Assembly: GCF_000321415.2 (NCBI RefSeq)
Contig: NC_019902.2
Span: forward strand, 2,542,001-2,606,000
Direction: 5' to 3'
Length of the DNA stretch: 64,000 bases
Origin: Thioalkalivibrio nitratireducens DSM 14787
Lineage (GTDB): Bacteria; Pseudomonadota; Gammaproteobacteria; Ectothiorhodospirales; Ectothiorhodospiraceae
Shown one piece after another: positions 62,133-64,000 of this stretch. The translations under genes and the position numbers were made by a program. Under the pieces are notes generated by a model. That model saw only the letters and a program-made list of their open reading frames with translations. It was not told the origin of the DNA and searched no databases. The stretch's first letter is position 1. Each line of letters opens with the position of its first letter.

Positions 62133-62723
62133 TCAGCCCGCCAGGCGCCGCTGCGGAGGGTCGGGGAGTTCCCGAAGCATCCGATCGAGCTCGTACAGCG
62201 GCAGGCCCACCACGTTGCTGTAGGAGCCGGCGAGACAGCGGACGAACGCCGCGCCCCGGCCCTGGATCGCGTAGGCACCCGCCTTGCCCAGCGGTTCGCC
62301 GGTCACCAGATACGCGGCGATCTCCGCGGGTGCGATCTCGCGTATCCAGACGCGCGTCTTCACGCGGCAATCGCGCGTTCGCTCGCCCCGGCGAGCCAGC
62401 GCGAGGCCGCTGTACACGCTGTGGACTCTTCCTGAGAGGCGCGCGAGCATCAAAGCGGCCTCGCCCGTATCCGCCGGCTTGCCGAGGATTTCGCCGCCGA
62501 CCGCGACCACCGTGTCCGCGCCGAGGATCCACTGGCCCGACCGGGTTCCGGCGATCGCCTCGGCCTTGCTCCGTGCCAGGCGCAGCACCAGCCGCGCCGG
62601 AGATTCCCGCGGCCGCGGGGACTCGTCGATGTCGGCCGGCGCCAGCGTGAACTCGACGCCAAGTTGCGCCAGCAGTTCGCTGCGGCGGGGCGAAGCGGAC
62701 GCAAGCACCAGCGGCCAGGTCAT
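62133..62723 (-). CDS. maf: Maf-like nucleoside triphosphate pyrophosphatase
   Basis: A 196-residue housecleaning hydrolase. Family motifs: LASASPRRSELLAQLGVEF, then GADTVVAVGGEILGKPADTG, and SYSNVVGLPLYELDRML. The starting motif SASPRR is the phosphate-binding loop. It overlaps rlmH by 4 bp in the same direction. The nucleotide preference (dTTP/UTP or m7GTP) cannot be set by eye. Confidence 0.95.
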   Translation of the reverse strand: MTWPLVLASASPRRSELLAQLGVEFTLAPADIDESPRPRESPARLVLRLARSKAEAIAGTRSGQWILGADTVVAVGGEILGKPADTGEAALMLARLSGRVHSVYSGLALARRGERTRDCRVKTRVWIREIAPAEIAAYLVTGEPLGKAGAYAIQGRGAAFVRCLAGSYSNVVGLPLYELDRMLRELPDPPQRRLAG

Positions 62724-63190
62724 GCGCGGTGGTACGGATGGTTGGCGAGCACCGACCAGGCACGGTAGAGCTGTTCCGCAACCAGAACCCGCACCAGCAT
62801 GTGCGGAAAAGTCAGCGCTGACAGCGACCAGATCCAGTCGGCACGCTCGCGGATCGAGGCGTCGAGCCCGGCAGCACCGCCGATCAGCAGCGCCACGTCG
62901 CGGCCCGAGTGGCGCCACTGTTCGAACCGCGCTGCCAGGCGCCGGGTATCCACCCGGTCACCGCGTTCGTCCAATGCGACCAGGATCGCCTGCGGCGGCA
63001 CCGCCGCCAGCAATGCCTGTGCTTCGGCACGGCGCAGCGTGGAGGCATCCATGGCTCGCGAGCGCGCCGGCCCGGCGAGTGCCTGCAGCTGCAAGGGTGT
63101 GTCCCGGGGCATCCGTCCCGCGTACTCGGCAAAGCCCTCGGCAACCCACCCCGGCATGCGCTGGCCGATCGCGATCAGGTGCAGTCGCAT
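62720..63190 (-). CDS. rlmH: 23S rRNA pseudouridine-1915 N3-methyltransferase RlmH
   Basis: A 156-residue SPOUT methyltransferase that modifies helix 69 of 23S rRNA on assembled 70S ribosomes. The C-terminal knot motif LLIGGAAGLDASIRERADWI and LSALTFPHMLVRVLVAEQLY RA are typical. Substrate is a pseudouridine made by RluD, whose gene is elsewhere in this window. 189 bp of unassigned DNA separate it from rsfS. Confidence 0.95.
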   Translation of the reverse strand: MRLHLIAIGQRMPGWVAEGFAEYAGRMPRDTPLQLQALAGPARSRAMDASTLRRAEAQALLAAVPPQAILVALDERGDRVDTRRLAARFEQWRHSGRDVALLIGGAAGLDASIRERADWIWSLSALTFPHMLVRVLVAEQLYRAWSVLANHPYHRA

Positions 63191-63379
63191 CGCAGACCCT
63201 CAGGGCGCGTGACAACGCCCGCTGCCGGCGCAAGGGCGTCGCTGCACCCGCCCTCCGATGCACGGCGTGCGGCAATCCGCGCGGGTGGCCCGGCCCGCGT
63301 AAGCGGACCGGAATCCCCGAGTGCAGACAGGCGCATTCAGGCTCATCCACTGCAGCAACGCGAATCGCTTCACGCGCTT

Positions 63380-63769
63380 TCAATGGCGGATGCGCCGGAT
63401 CACGCTGGGCCCGGGCAGCTGCCGGGCGGCAGCCTCGTCGTCGGCATCCTCCGCCAGCCAGAGCTTCTCCAGGTGGTAGAAGTCCCGGACCTTCGGAAGC
63501 ATCACGTGTACGATCACGTCGTTCAGGTCAACCAGCACCCATTCCTGACCCTCCTGCCCCTCGATCCCCAGGGGCTGCACCCCGGCCTCCTTCGCCTTCA
63601 CGGCGACCGAATCGGCAAGGGATTTCACGTGCCGGTTGGAGGTGCCGCTGGCGATGACCATGTAGTCGGCAAGCGGTGTCTTGCCGCGCACGTCGAGCAC
63701 GCGGACCTGCTCCCCTTTCATGTCTTCCAGCGCACGGGTCACGAGCTCGACCAGTTGTTCACTTTGCAT
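63380..63769 (-). CDS. rsfS: Ribosomal silencing factor RsfS
   Basis: A 129-residue protein that binds L14 on the large subunit and blocks subunit joining in starvation. Conserved text: [49 protein letters not shown]. The start ATG at 63769 overlaps the end of nadD by 11 bp. Confidence 0.95.
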   Translation of the reverse strand: MQSEQLVELVTRALEDMKGEQVRVLDVRGKTPLADYMVIASGTSNRHVKSLADSVAVKAKEAGVQPLGIEGQEGQEWVLVDLNDVIVHVMLPKVRDFYHLEKLWLAEDADDEAAARQLPGPSVIRRIRH

Positions 63770-64000
63770 CGGGCGGTTCCTGAGATGAACGGGTTTCCCG
63801 GGTAATGACCGGGTAGAGGCCATGTTCGTCGATATAGGCACAGACACTGTCCGGCAACAGGTAGCGCGCGCTCCGGCCCGTCTGCAGGACGCCCCGGATG
63901 GCAGTGGCCGAGATATCGAGCTGGGTCACAGGCTGGAAGTGGAACAGGCCGCAGGGCCGATTCCGCAGTGGTTCCGGATCCGGGGCGATGTCCGCGACGC
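63759..64000 (-). CDS. nadD: Nicotinate-nucleotide adenylyltransferase NadD, C-terminal part (cut by window end)
   Basis: The minus strand from the window end reads [20 protein letters not shown], then [20 protein letters not shown], then [15 protein letters not shown] and ends with PDAK and TGA at 63761-63759. ISATAIR is the ISSTxIR-type motif that closes the nucleotidyltransferase active site. About 80 C-terminal residues are visible; the 5' end is beyond 64000. NadD adenylates nicotinate mononucleotide in NAD synthesis, acting before NadE (encoded at 27524). The order nadD-rsfS-rlmH matches that of E. coli. Confidence 0.92.
   Translation of the reverse strand, partial: VADIAPDPEPLRNRPCGLFHFQPVTQLDISATAIRGVLQTGRSARYLLPDSVCAYIDEHGLYPVITRETRSSQEPPDAK

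Overview
The window is 64 kb of GC-rich chromosome (about two-thirds G+C by eye) from a gammaproteobacterium. The evidence is gene order: bamD | rluD-pgeF-clpB and nadD-rsfS-rlmH are laid out much as in Escherichia coli, and a PP0621-type gene precedes pilS-pilR as in pseudomonads and Chromatiales. Short-Q-loop cytochrome bd, cydDC, an iron/TonB operon and a Tad pilus suggest an aerobic or microaerobic free-living bacterium. Thioalkalivibrio-like Ectothiorhodospiraceae is my best guess, but only an inference.

Layout. 0-8 kb: end of a cupin gene, queD, tex, a frameshifted Uma2-family gene, a second cupin gene and a PAS-GGDEF-EAL sensor. 8-14 kb: iron uptake, with a TonB-dependent receptor and the operon bfd-bfr-tonB-exbB-exbD-hemP; tonB is frameshifted inside its Glu-Pro repeat. 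14-20.5 kb: cytochrome bd oxidase (cydAB) and its assembly ABC exporter (cydDC). 20.5-31.3 kb: housekeeping genes (clpB, pgeF, rluD, bamD, a P-II gene, nadE, sucCD). 31.5-33.7 kb: a lipoprotein with a Gly-Asn-Gly-Asp repeat of about 425 bp. 33.9-40.3 kb: four signalling genes (receiver-GGDEF-EAL, receiver, PAS/GAF histidine kinase, receiver-LuxR). 40.4-51.7 kb: a full tad locus, with flp and the prepilin peptidase divergent from rcpC-rcpA-tadZABCD-DUF3613-tadG-tadE. 51.7-58.4 kb: a peptide-export island. 58.6-64 kb: pilSR, maf, rlmH, rsfS and the end of nadD.

The most interesting part is 51.7-58.4 kb. A tightly overlapping operon encodes a TolC-like channel, an HlyD/MacA-like adaptor, a LolD/MacB-like ATPase, a MacB-like permease, a Yip1-like membrane protein and a stand-alone C39 (double-glycine) peptidase. 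Divergent from it, behind a good sigma-70 promoter and a 26-bp palindrome, is a 65-residue peptide whose first 16 residues form a textbook double-glycine leader. Next to that is a second, leaderless, strongly hydrophobic peptide of about 35 residues sharing the motif LGGLLGP(L/I)L. Each peptide gene ends in its own hairpin terminator. I read this as a processing and export system for small membrane-active peptides with a split peptidase and a MacB-type rather than a fused peptidase-ABC exporter.

Several small repeat families are scattered between genes. One is a 113-bp inverted-repeat element with two full-length copies, one slightly shorter copy, one half copy and two decayed copies. Others are a 277-bp MITE-like element and GC-rich hairpins. 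No tRNA, rRNA, CRISPR array, insertion-sequence transposase or prophage was recognised.
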